Below the pieces are notes generated by a model, which worked only from the letters and a program-made list of their open reading frames with translations, did not search any database and was not told the origin of the DNA. Positions 53,775 to 60,943 of a stretch of DNA of 64,000 nucleotides are shown here, in pieces. Source of the stretch: Flavobacterium paronense (GTDB lineage Bacteria; Bacteroidota; Bacteroidia; Flavobacteriales; Flavobacteriaceae); assembly GCF_030409795.1 (NCBI RefSeq), contig NZ_JAUFQN010000019.1, positions 2,852,001 through 2,916,000 of the forward strand. The letters run 5' to 3'. The first letter of the stretch is position 1, and the number at the start of each line of letters is the position of its first letter. A program made the position numbers and the translations under genes.

Positions 53775-54224
53775 TTATGTTAAGCCGTTTTCATCTAAAA
53801 TTTTAACGAAGTGAAAACCTTTGGGACCAAATCCTTGATTGTAGTAAAAACGATGCGCCAGAAAATTAGAAGTATAGGCATCAAGAACAATATTGGTGCA
53901 GCCTAATGTTTTGGCTTTAAGTTCGACAAAGTCACAAATCATCTTGCCAATTCCTTTTGAGCGATGGTCAGGATGCACAATAAAGTTGTCAATTTCTAAT
54001 GCTTTCCCGCACCAAAGTTTGGTTTGGAACCAAAGTCCGGTAACGCCAATGCATTCGTTGTTTTCAAAAACTGCCACCTGAGAATAATGATTCGGAATCA
54101 TAACTTCGAGAAAGGATTTGTACTTCTCCGGAGTCATTTTGGTGTACATTAAATGCATCAAGTCAAATTGTGGCAACATTTCCTCTAATGAAGTAAGTTC
54201 TTTGATTTCCATATCTAATTTCAT
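53775..54224 (-). CDS. GNAT-family N-acetyltransferase
   Basis: A 149-residue acetyltransferase. The acetyl-CoA loop reads HPDHRSKGIGKMI (about 96-108, the R/Q-x-x-G-x-G/A type); strand 4 contains ALEIDNFIV and the C-terminal helix AHRFYYNQGF. Substrate unknown. It is preceded by a 4-base overlap (ATGA) with a small membrane protein gene. An ATG four codons further in is an alternative start. Confidence 0.88.
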   Translation of the reverse strand: MKLDMEIKELTSLEEMLPQFDLMHLMYTKMTPEKYKSFLEVMIPNHYSQVAVFENNECIGVTGLWFQTKLWCGKALEIDNFIVHPDHRSKGIGKMICDFVELKAKTLGCTNIVLDAYTSNFLAHRFYYNQGFGPKGFHFVKILDENGLT

Positions 54225-54457
54225 AACGAAGAAACGAATTTATAAATGGTTAAAAAAAGATAGAAAAAAATCATAAACAGAAAAAAATTCTTGCCCAATT
54301 TGAGTTTGTGGTTGTCATATTTTTCAAATGCAAGTCGTACTTTGTCATCTGTTTCTAACGGTTTTTTTAAAGCTTTTTTGTGAAGGTAATCCATTGCTTT
54401 ATAAAAAACGCCAAACATCAACAACATAATAATTAAGTCAATATAAGTTCCTTCCAT
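54221..54457 (-). CDS. Small two-helix membrane protein
   Basis: A 78-residue protein with two hydrophobic segments (about 5-22 and 57-75) around a basic loop KKALKKPLETDDKVR. No family recognised. Translationally coupled (ATGA) to the GNAT gene. Confidence 0.7.
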   Translation of the reverse strand: MEGTYIDLIIMLLMFGVFYKAMDYLHKKALKKPLETDDKVRLAFEKYDNHKLKLGKNFFLFMIFFYLFLTIYKFVSSL

Positions 54458-54548
54458 TTAATTACGCTTTTTCAACTTTAAATGTAATAAAAAAAGAGTC
54501 AACATTTCTTCTGACTACCATAGGAAAATCTAATCAAAAAAAATTAAG

Positions 54549-54636
54549 CAGCTTCGACAAACCTTCGAGGCTGCGTCGACAATCTCTCGAGGCTGCGTCG
54601 ACAATCTCTCGAGGTTGCGTCGACAAACCTTCGAAG
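54549..54636. repeat. Tandem 22-bp array with TCGA every 11 bp
   Basis: Four 22-base units (54549, 54571, 54593, 54615). Units 2 and 3 are identical (CTGCGTCGACAATCTCTCGA plus GG). TCGA occurs at 54554, 54565, 54576, 54587, 54598, 54609, 54620 and 54631, exactly every 11 bases. The outer ends CAGCTTCGA and TCGAAGCTG are complementary. A unit is about 59% G+C in an A/T-rich genome. CTGACTGA and a T7 run follow on the plus strand. Confidence 0.9.
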
Positions 54637-54664
54637 CTGACTGATTTTTTTCTAAGTTTTATCA

Positions 54665-54695
54665 AATAAAAAAAGAGCCAACGTTTGTTGGCCCT
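54665..54695 (-). terminator. Terminator of the ATP synthase operon
   Basis: On the minus strand a GCCAAC-AAAC-GTTGGC stem (54677-54692) extended by flanking pairs and followed by a T7 run, about 80 bases after the atpG stop. Confidence 0.85.
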
Positions 54696-54772
54696 TTTTA
54701 AAATATTGTGAATTTGTAATTATCCTTTTAAACGCTTCGCTTGTTTGAAATTTGAAAAAACTATCGTTTTTT

Positions 54773-55633
54773 TTATCCTTTCAAAGCTTCCGCTCCACCA
54801 ACAATCTCTAAAATCTCGTTAGTAATTGCTGCTTGACGAGCTTTGTTATAAGTTAATTTCAATTGGTTTCTCAATTCGGTGGCGTTATCCGTTGCTTTGT
54901 GCATTGCTGTCATACGCGCTCCGTGTTCAGAAGCAAATGAATCTCGGATGGATTTATACAATTGAGTTTTCAATGATTTCGGAATCAATGTCAATACAAT
55001 TTCTTCTTTTGATGGCTCAAAAATATAATCCCCTGTTGAAGCTGGTTTATCTGATGCAATTGGTGCTAAAGGCAAAAATTGTTCGGTTTGAACGATTTGT
55101 GTTGCCGCATTTTTAAACTGATTGTAAACAATTTCAATTTTGTCATACTCACCAGAAGTAAATTTTTCAATTAGCGCTTCAGCAACTGTTGATACATTCT
55201 CAAAAGTCAAATTATCAAAAATTGCATTGTGATGCGCATGTACCGTATGCGTTTTTGCTAAAACATCGTTTCCTTTTTTACCTATTGGGAAAATATCAAC
55301 TTGTTTTCCGGCATACCCTTCCGCTACTACTTTAACTTGCTTAATAACGTTGGTATTAAAAGCGCCACACAAACCTCTGTTAGACGTTATGGCTACAATT
55401 AAAACTTTGTTTATTTCGCGTTGTGATGTGAACTCTCCGCCAGCATCTCCATCTAAAGTGGAACTTACATTTTGTAAAAGCTCGGTTAATTTTTCGGCAT
55501 AAGGTCGCATCGCTGTAATAGCATCTTGAGCTTTTTTCAGCTTTGCAGCAGAAACCATTTTCATCGCCGATGTAATTTGCATCGTAGATGAAACTGAACT
55601 AATCCGATTACGTATTTCCTTTAAGTTTGCCAT
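54773..55633 (-). CDS. atpG: ATP synthase F1 gamma subunit
   Basis: Central stalk of the rotary ATP synthase. The 286-residue protein has the N-terminal LKEIRNRISSVSSTMQITSAMK helix (residues 3-24) and the C-terminal MKATDNATELRNQLKLTYNKARQAAITNEI helix; TSNRGLCGAFN marks the middle. Last atp gene here, followed by a terminator. The 79-base gap to atpA holds an inverted repeat related to the four-helix-bundle cassette flank. Confidence 0.96.
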   Translation of the reverse strand: MANLKEIRNRISSVSSTMQITSAMKMVSAAKLKKAQDAITAMRPYAEKLTELLQNVSSTLDGDAGGEFTSQREINKVLIVAITSNRGLCGAFNTNVIKQVKVVAEGYAGKQVDIFPIGKKGNDVLAKTHTVHAHHNAIFDNLTFENVSTVAEALIEKFTSGEYDKIEIVYNQFKNAATQIVQTEQFLPLAPIASDKPASTGDYIFEPSKEEIVLTLIPKSLKTQLYKSIRDSFASEHGARMTAMHKATDNATELRNQLKLTYNKARQAAITNEILEIVGGAEALKG

Positions 55634-55635
55634 AT

Positions 55636-55711
55636 TGAATTTGAAAATTAGTTAATTTGAAAATTTGAAAATGGCTTACATCTTCAAATTCTCAAATCTT
55701 CAAATAATTTA
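55636..55711. repeat. Gene-less relative of the cassette flank in the atpA-atpG gap
   Basis: Bases 55638-55672 match 9844-9878 (left flank of the first four-helix-bundle cassette) at about 33 of 35 positions. An inverted partner follows: 55655-55669 and 55683-55697 are complementary at 14 of 15 positions around a 13-base loop. No gene lies between the arms. Confidence 0.75.
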
Positions 55712-55712
55712 A

Positions 55713-57287
55713 TTAGTATTTCGCTGAAAGTTCTTTAGCTACTTTTTCTAAAACATCTGTAATATTGTCATCCAATTTACCTGCTTTTAAAGCGTCTAAA
55801 GTATCTCTGTGCTTGTTATTTAAAAAGCTGATGAACTCTCTTTCGAATTCTTTAATCTTGTTAACCGGAACACTTCTTAACAAGTTTTTAGAACCGGCGT
55901 AGATAATAGCTACTTGGTCTTCTACTGTATAAGGATCGTTAACGGCTTGTTTCAAGATTTCAACGTTTCTTCTTCCTTTTTCGATTACGTTTAAAGTAAC
56001 TGCATCTAAATCAGAACCAAATTTTGCAAACGCTTCCAATTCACGGAATTGCGCTTGGTCTAATTTCAACGTACCGGCTACTTTTTTCATCGATTTAATC
56101 TGAGCGTTACCTCCAACACGAGATACCGAAATACCTACGTTAATCGCCGGACGAACTCCTGAGTTAAACAAATCTCCATCCAAGAAAATCTGTCCGTCAG
56201 TAATCGAAATTACGTTAGTTGGGATATACGCAGAAACGTCACCTGCTTGTGTTTCGATAATTGGTAAAGCGGTTAATGAACCACCACCTTTAACGATACC
56301 TTTTAAAGTATCCGGCAAATCATTCATGTCTTTTGCGATATCATCATCCGCAATTACTTTACAAGCTCTTTCTAACAAACGAGAGTGCAAGTAAAATACG
56401 TCTCCAGGATAAGCCTCACGACCCGGTGGTCTTCTTAACAAAAGAGACACCTCACGGTAAGCCACCGCTTGTTTTGATAAATCATCATAGATAATCAAAG
56501 CAGGACGACCTGAATCTCTGAAATATTCTCCGATTGCAGCTCCGGCCATTGGCGCATAAACCTGCATTGGTGCTGGGTCAGAAGCGTTAGCAGCTACAAT
56601 TGTAGTATAAGCCATTGCTCCTTTTTCTTCTAATGTTTTAGCAATTCCGGCAACCGTAGATGCTTTTTGTCCAATTGCTACATATATACAATATACTGGT
56701 TTTCCAGCATCGTAAAATTCTTTTTGGTTCAAGATGGTATCGATACAAACGGTAGTTTTACCTGTTTGACGGTCACCAATTACAAGCTCTCTTTGACCTC
56801 TTCCAACCGGAATCATCGCATCAATAGATTTGATTCCTGTTTGCAACGGTTCTGTTACCGGTTGACGGAAGATAACTCCAGGCGCTTTTCTTTCTAATGG
56901 CATTTCGTATAATTCTCCACCGATTGGTCCTTTACCATCAATTGGTTCGCCTAGTGTATTTACTACACGACCTACGATTTTTTCACCAACTTTAAGAGAA
57001 GCGATACGTTGTGTTCTTTTTACGGTAGACCCTTCTTTAATTCCGGTAGATGGTCCCAAAAGTACAACTCCAACATTGTCTTCTTCTAAGTTCAAAACGA
57101 TAGCTTCCAATCCGTTGTCGAATTGTACTAACTCACCGTATTGAGCGTTTGATAACCCGTAAACACGAGCAATACCATCACCTACCTGAAGAACAGTTCC
57201 TACTTCTTCTAATGTTGCACCTGATTCAAAACCAGATAATTGTTTCTTTAATATTGCTGTGATTTCAGCTGGATTGATTTCTGCCAT
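55713..57287 (-). CDS. atpA: ATP synthase F1 alpha subunit
   Basis: Non-catalytic nucleotide-binding subunit of F1. 524 residues; P-loop GDRQTGKT at 171-178; conserved [17 protein letters not shown] and the arginine-finger region SVSRVGG. Full length. Between atpH and atpG as in other bacteria. Confidence 0.98.
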   Translation of the reverse strand: MAEINPAEITAILKKQLSGFESGATLEEVGTVLQVGDGIARVYGLSNAQYGELVQFDNGLEAIVLNLEEDNVGVVLLGPSTGIKEGSTVKRTQRIASLKVGEKIVGRVVNTLGEPIDGKGPIGGELYEMPLERKAPGVIFRQPVTEPLQTGIKSIDAMIPVGRGQRELVIGDRQTGKTTVCIDTILNQKEFYDAGKPVYCIYVAIGQKASTVAGIAKTLEEKGAMAYTTIVAANASDPAPMQVYAPMAGAAIGEYFRDSGRPALIIYDDLSKQAVAYREVSLLLRRPPGREAYPGDVFYLHSRLLERACKVIADDDIAKDMNDLPDTLKGIVKGGGSLTALPIIETQAGDVSAYIPTNVISITDGQIFLDGDLFNSGVRPAINVGISVSRVGGNAQIKSMKKVAGTLKLDQAQFRELEAFAKFGSDLDAVTLNVIEKGRRNVEILKQAVNDPYTVEDQVAIIYAGSKNLLRSVPVNKIKEFEREFISFLNNKHRDTLDALKAGKLDDNITDVLEKVAKELSAKY

Positions 57288-57310
57288 TTTGATATATCTT
57301 TAATGGTAAT

Positions 57311-57838
57311 CTAATTATTAAACTCTCTTTTTAATTCTTGTAATCTGTTTGAAACAGAAGCATTGTATTGTTTGTCGCCTATTCTCAAAATAAATCCACC
57401 AATAATTGATGCATCGACTGTGTTTTGAATAGTTATTTTTTTAGTTGAAATAGTCGCTGCTTTTTCCAAAATCTTAGCTTCTAAATCAGCTGTGATAGGA
57501 AAAGCAGTAGTTACTTTTGCCACCTCAACACCGTTCATTTCGTCAAATTGAGCGTTGTATTGTGTAGCAATAGCTTCTAATATTTCAAATCTTTTGTTTT
57601 CTTGTAGCAATCTGAAAAGCGATTTGGTATCAGCTTGAACCGACCCAAAAACTTCAGACAAAGCTTTCATCTTCACTTCTGAAGTAATGATTGGGCTCGC
57701 CAAAAAATCTTTTAAATCAGCACTAGAGTCAACCGCAGTAATGATAGATTTCATATCCTCATTTACCTGACTGGCTTTTCCGCTTGAAACCGCTGTTTCT
57801 ATAATTGCTTTCGCGTATCTAATCGCAGCTCTTGACAT
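57311..57838 (-). CDS. atpH: ATP synthase F1 delta subunit
   Basis: Peripheral-stalk cap linking F1 to subunit b. 175 residues; RYAKAIIETA at the N-terminus and the C-terminal DASIIGGFILRIGDKQYNASV signature. One base after atpF. Confidence 0.95.
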   Translation of the reverse strand: MSRAAIRYAKAIIETAVSSGKASQVNEDMKSIITAVDSSADLKDFLASPIITSEVKMKALSEVFGSVQADTKSLFRLLQENKRFEILEAIATQYNAQFDEMNGVEVAKVTTAFPITADLEAKILEKAATISTKKITIQNTVDASIIGGFILRIGDKQYNASVSNRLQELKREFNN

Positions 57839-57839
57839 A

Positions 57840-58340
57840 TTAGTTTAATTTAACGTCGCCCAACATTTTCTCAACCAATTTAGTTTGAGAAGCTTTGTCG
57901 GCTAATTCACTTCTTAATACTTTTTCCGCAATTTCGATAGACAAAGAAGAAACTTGATTTTTCAATTCTGCCATCGCTGCATTTTTCTCGCTATTGATGG
58001 CTGCTTTTGCCTGTTCAATCATTTTACCGGCTTGAACTTGTGCTTCGTCTTTAGCTTCTGAAACAATTTTATCTTTAATTTCTCTTGCTTCTTTTAGAAT
58101 AACGTCTCTTTGAACTCTAGCTTCAGCTAATAGTTTTTCGTTATCCGATTGCAGGTTTTGCATGTCTCTTTTTGCAATTTCTGCAGAAAGTAATGCATTT
58201 TTAATTCCTTCTTCTCTTTCATTAACAGCATCAAGAATTGGTTTCCAAGCGAATTTTTTCAACAAGAAAATCAATAACAAGAAAATTAATGATTGCCAAA
58301 AGAACAATCCAAACGAGAAATCATTTATTAACTTTTCCAT
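57840..58340 (-). CDS. atpF: ATP synthase Fo subunit b
   Basis: Peripheral stalk of ATP synthase. 166 residues: one N-terminal membrane helix (about 9-28) and a long charged coiled coil rich in Ala, Glu and Lys that ends near the atpH-contacting tail. Separated from atpE by a gap holding a hairpin. Confidence 0.95.
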   Translation of the reverse strand: MEKLINDFSFGLFFWQSLIFLLLIFLLKKFAWKPILDAVNEREEGIKNALLSAEIAKRDMQNLQSDNEKLLAEARVQRDVILKEAREIKDKIVSEAKDEAQVQAGKMIEQAKAAINSEKNAAMAELKNQVSSLSIEIAEKVLRSELADKASQTKLVEKMLGDVKLN

Positions 58341-58392
58341 AATTTAATAAGTAATTATATAGGTAAAAATTTTAATTCAATTTTTTAAAGAT

Positions 58393-58430
58393 AAACCAAA
58401 GCTACAACCAACCGTTGCAGCTTATGGTTT
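58393..58430 (-). other. Hairpin in the atpE-atpF gap
   Basis: AAACCAAAGCTACAAC (58393-58408) and GTTGCAGCTTATGGTTT (58414-58430) pair with small mismatches around a 5-base loop. The minus strand lacks a following T-run, so it is not a plain terminator. It could be an mRNA processing or stability element that raises c-subunit output. Inference only. Confidence 0.5.
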
Positions 58431-58443
58431 AGTTTTTTTTGGA

Positions 58444-58641
58444 TTAAGATACTGCGAATAACGCTGCGAATCCAATTCCTTCAATAAGTGCTGCTGCAAT
58501 AAGCATCACTGTTTGAATTTTTGCTGTAGCTTCTGGTTGACGAGCAATAGCATCTAATGCAGAACCACCGATTCTACCGATACCAATTCCTACTCCAATA
58601 ACTACTAATCCTGCTCCAATAAGGTGAAGATTTCCTTCCAT
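58444..58641 (-). CDS. atpE: ATP synthase Fo subunit c
   Basis: Proteolipid of the rotor ring. 65 residues, two helices around the polar loop ARQPE (33-37); the ion-binding carboxylate is Glu54 in ALIEGIG. A glycine follows Glu54, not the Ser/Thr seen in sodium-type c subunits, so proton coupling is likely. Glycine-rich first helix as expected. Confidence 0.97.
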   Translation of the reverse strand: MEGNLHLIGAGLVVIGVGIGIGRIGGSALDAIARQPEATAKIQTVMLIAAALIEGIGFAALFAVS

Positions 58642-58701
58642 AATGTATATATATTTAATTAAACATTCAAATTTTAGGCATTAGGCAAAAGCCATAAGCC
58701 A

Positions 58702-59820
58702 TTAATGATGTGCTTCTTCGTGGTGGTGTTCTTCAACAGCCGAACCAAAATATAAAGCGGTTAACATAGTAAAGATATAAGCTTGTAAAAGCGTTACCAA
58801 TATTTCAATTAATGAGATAATGAAGGATAGTCCGAATGTTAACGGGCTTCCTATCCAGCTTTTGAAAACGAACATCATCCCGATTAAACTCATTATTACA
58901 AGGTGGCCTGCAAACATATTCGCGTACAAACGTATCATTAATGAGAAAGGCTTGATGATGGCTCCAATAAGTTCAATGGGTGCCAAAATAAATTTCATTG
59001 GAACTGGAACACCAGGCATCCAGAAAATGTGCATCCAATAATCTTTCTTTGCTGTGAATGTTGTGATGATAAAGGTTACAATAGCCAATCCAAAAGTTAC
59101 TGAGATATTACCTGTAACGTTGATTCCGAATGGCATCATCCCTACAACATTTAAAAACCAAATGAAGAAGAACACCGTCAATAAGTGACTCATGTATTTT
59201 TTATAGTGTTTTTCACCAATGTTTGGAATTGCAATTTCGTCGCGAACAAACAATACAATTGGTTCGAAAAAACGTCCAGCTCCAGCAGCAACGCCGCCGT
59301 TTTTAGAATATGATTTACCTAAGCTTCTGAATAATAAGAACATCAAAAGTGCAATAATCAACATTGATAAAACTCCTTTAGTAATAGAGAAGTCTAATGG
59401 TTTAGCATTTGTTGGATGTCCTTCATGCTCAGTTAAAGCGCCGGTTGCATCCGTTTTGTAGATTTTTTCGTGGTGTAAAACATAATAGTTTCCGCCATCT
59501 TCAGCTACTTTTCCTTCGTCAAATTTGGATGATGAAAAAACGTGAAGTCCACCATCCCAAAGGATTATTGGTAAAGGGAAGCCATATTCTTTTCCGGTTT
59601 CTTTGTCGCCTAAAAGCGTAAAACTGTGTGCGTCTAAAACGTGATGGTTTTTTACTTCGTCAATTTGCTCTTTAATTTCAGCTTTAGGATCTTGATTTTC
59701 TTTGGCAACAGCTTCTGTATTTTCCGAGGCTGGTTCAGTAGGGTTTGCTAACACTACAGAAGGTAAAAAAGCGATTAAAGCTACTATACTATAAAGGAAT
59801 GATTTTTTTGAAAACACCAT
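58702..59820 (-). CDS. atpB: ATP synthase Fo subunit a, with N-terminal extension
   Basis: Stator channel subunit. 372 residues, about 100 longer than E. coli subunit a: a signal peptide (1-25) and a ~120-residue soluble, His/Glu-rich domain precede the five or six membrane helices. The essential arginine is Arg297 (MIRLYANMFAGH). The C-terminus ends in a His/Glu cluster (EEHHHEEAHH). The extension is usual in Bacteroidota; its role is unknown. Own promoter upstream. Confidence 0.95.
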   Translation of the reverse strand: MVFSKKSFLYSIVALIAFLPSVVLANPTEPASENTEAVAKENQDPKAEIKEQIDEVKNHHVLDAHSFTLLGDKETGKEYGFPLPIILWDGGLHVFSSSKFDEGKVAEDGGNYYVLHHEKIYKTDATGALTEHEGHPTNAKPLDFSITKGVLSMLIIALLMFLLFRSLGKSYSKNGGVAAGAGRFFEPIVLFVRDEIAIPNIGEKHYKKYMSHLLTVFFFIWFLNVVGMMPFGINVTGNISVTFGLAIVTFIITTFTAKKDYWMHIFWMPGVPVPMKFILAPIELIGAIIKPFSLMIRLYANMFAGHLVIMSLIGMMFVFKSWIGSPLTFGLSFIISLIEILVTLLQAYIFTMLTALYFGSAVEEHHHEEAHH

Positions 59821-59860
59821 AACTATGATTTTGTCTAAATTTTATTTCTGAAATTTGGTG

Positions 59861-59868
59861 CAAAAGTA
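59861..59868 (-). promoter_or_regulatory. -7 promoter box for atpB
   Basis: TACTTTTG on the minus strand, 40 bases before the atpB start; separates the atpB-E-F-H-A-G transcript from upstream genes. Confidence 0.6.
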
Positions 59869-59936
59869 CACTTTTAATTAATATTAAAAAGTATAAGTTT
59901 TATTTTTTTTGACAGAATTGTTGATTACAAAACAAT

Positions 59937-60335
59937 TTATTGCTTATTGTTTAAAATCCTGATGGTTAGATAGGTTTCTATTGCCAAAAAGTAAATAAAT
60001 ATGAAAAAGAAATTCATCTTTTCAGTAGGCGTTTTTGCAAGATGTATATGGATAATTGGTCTTAAAAGTGCGTAAGCAATTACCATCTTTAAAGTAGTAA
60101 ATGCCAAAAAAGCATAGCCAACATAATTTAAAGCAACCTCTTTAACTTTGGCTAACGCAAATACGATTGCCATTGAGAGAATCGCAAACAAAACATAAAG
60201 CAACGGTGTTGAATAAATGAAGTTGTCTTCAAATGCTGTCGGAATAATGAAATGGGTAATTACTTTATGGATGATAAGTCCAATTAGTGCCGCAATAAAA
60301 ATTGTAATAAAGGAACTGTATTTTTTTAAATTCAT
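59937..60335 (-). CDS. Four-helix membrane protein, AtpI-like position
   Basis: A 132-residue membrane protein with four predicted helices (about 10-24, 42-60, 68-92, 108-126) and little polar content. By place between the AtpZ-like gene and atpB it corresponds to the AtpI-type assembly or magnesium-channel proteins often encoded before atpB, but no signature is clear. It overlaps the upstream gene by 4 bases (ATGA). Confidence 0.65.
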   Translation of the reverse strand: MNLKKYSSFITIFIAALIGLIIHKVITHFIIPTAFEDNFIYSTPLLYVLFAILSMAIVFALAKVKEVALNYVGYAFLAFTTLKMVIAYALLRPIIHIHLAKTPTEKMNFFFIFIYFLAIETYLTIRILNNKQ

Positions 60336-60565
60336 TCTTCTTCCGATTTGTTGATTTCTTTTAACTGTCGGGCAATGTTATAAAATGCTAGTGCAACACC
60401 AACCATCGTTAAAATTTTTACGTATAAATTGTATTTGTTTAGGAATTTGTGGTCGAGCCATTGCCCTAATTGAGAGAACAAGAAAACAATAATTCCCATT
60501 TGAATGGGAATATTAATTAGTGCCAACCATTTATTACGCTGTTTTTTCTTCTGGGGACTTTCCAT
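60332..60565 (-). CDS. AtpZ/AtpI-family small membrane protein
   Basis: A 77-residue, two-helix protein (about 15-34 and 45-63) of the AtpZ type: basic N-terminus, QMGIIVFLFSQLGQWLDHKF, then KILTMVGVALAFYNIARQLK. Thought to help ATP synthase assembly or divalent-cation supply. It starts inside the bactofilin gene (32-base overlap). Confidence 0.8.
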   Translation of the reverse strand: MESPQKKKQRNKWLALINIPIQMGIIVFLFSQLGQWLDHKFLNKYNLYVKILTMVGVALAFYNIARQLKEINKSEEE

Positions 60566-60938
60566 CGGTAATCATGCTTTTTACATGAGGTTTCATTATA
60601 CATGACGCGCTGAATTCGGCTCCGGGTTCAACCGAAAGTTTTCCGCATATTACTTCACCCAAAATGTGGGCTTTGGATTTTATATTAAGGATTTCCTGCA
60701 CTTGAATTTTACCTTCAAACTTCCCTTCTATATCGGCATTTTTACAGATGATATCACCTTTCACACTTCCGGCGGGACCAATAACAATTTTCCCTTTAGA
60801 TTGAAAGTTTCCATCCAAATGACCATCCAGACGAAAATCTGCAGGCGAATTTATATTCCCTTGAATGGTTGTTCCTTCAACGATTCGGTTTGTTTTACCT
60901 AATAAATCCGTATATGATTTTGGGCTTTTTTCAAACAT
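60534..60938 (-). CDS. Bactofilin (polymer-forming cytoskeletal protein)
   Basis: A 134-residue beta-helix filament protein. Repeats of the bactofilin type run from about 20 to 110: IVEGTTIQGNINSPADFRLDGHLDG, GKIVIGPAGSVKGDI, GKFEGKIQVQEILNIKSKAHILGEV. Short disordered ends. Bactofilins scaffold cell-wall or envelope machinery. Five bases after sprE; the two are probably cotranscribed. Confidence 0.92.
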   Translation of the reverse strand: MFEKSPKSYTDLLGKTNRIVEGTTIQGNINSPADFRLDGHLDGNFQSKGKIVIGPAGSVKGDIICKNADIEGKFEGKIQVQEILNIKSKAHILGEVICGKLSVEPGAEFSASCIMKPHVKSMITDGKSPEEKTA

Positions 60939-60943
60939 GATTG

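Larger units (their letters stand above)
54458..54772. other. Gap between the small membrane protein and atpG
   Basis: About 315 bases without a gene. It contains an 88-bp G/C-rich tandem array (54549-54636) followed by a T-run, and the atp-operon terminator (54665-54695). The remainder is A/T-rich with nothing recognisable. Confidence 0.6.
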
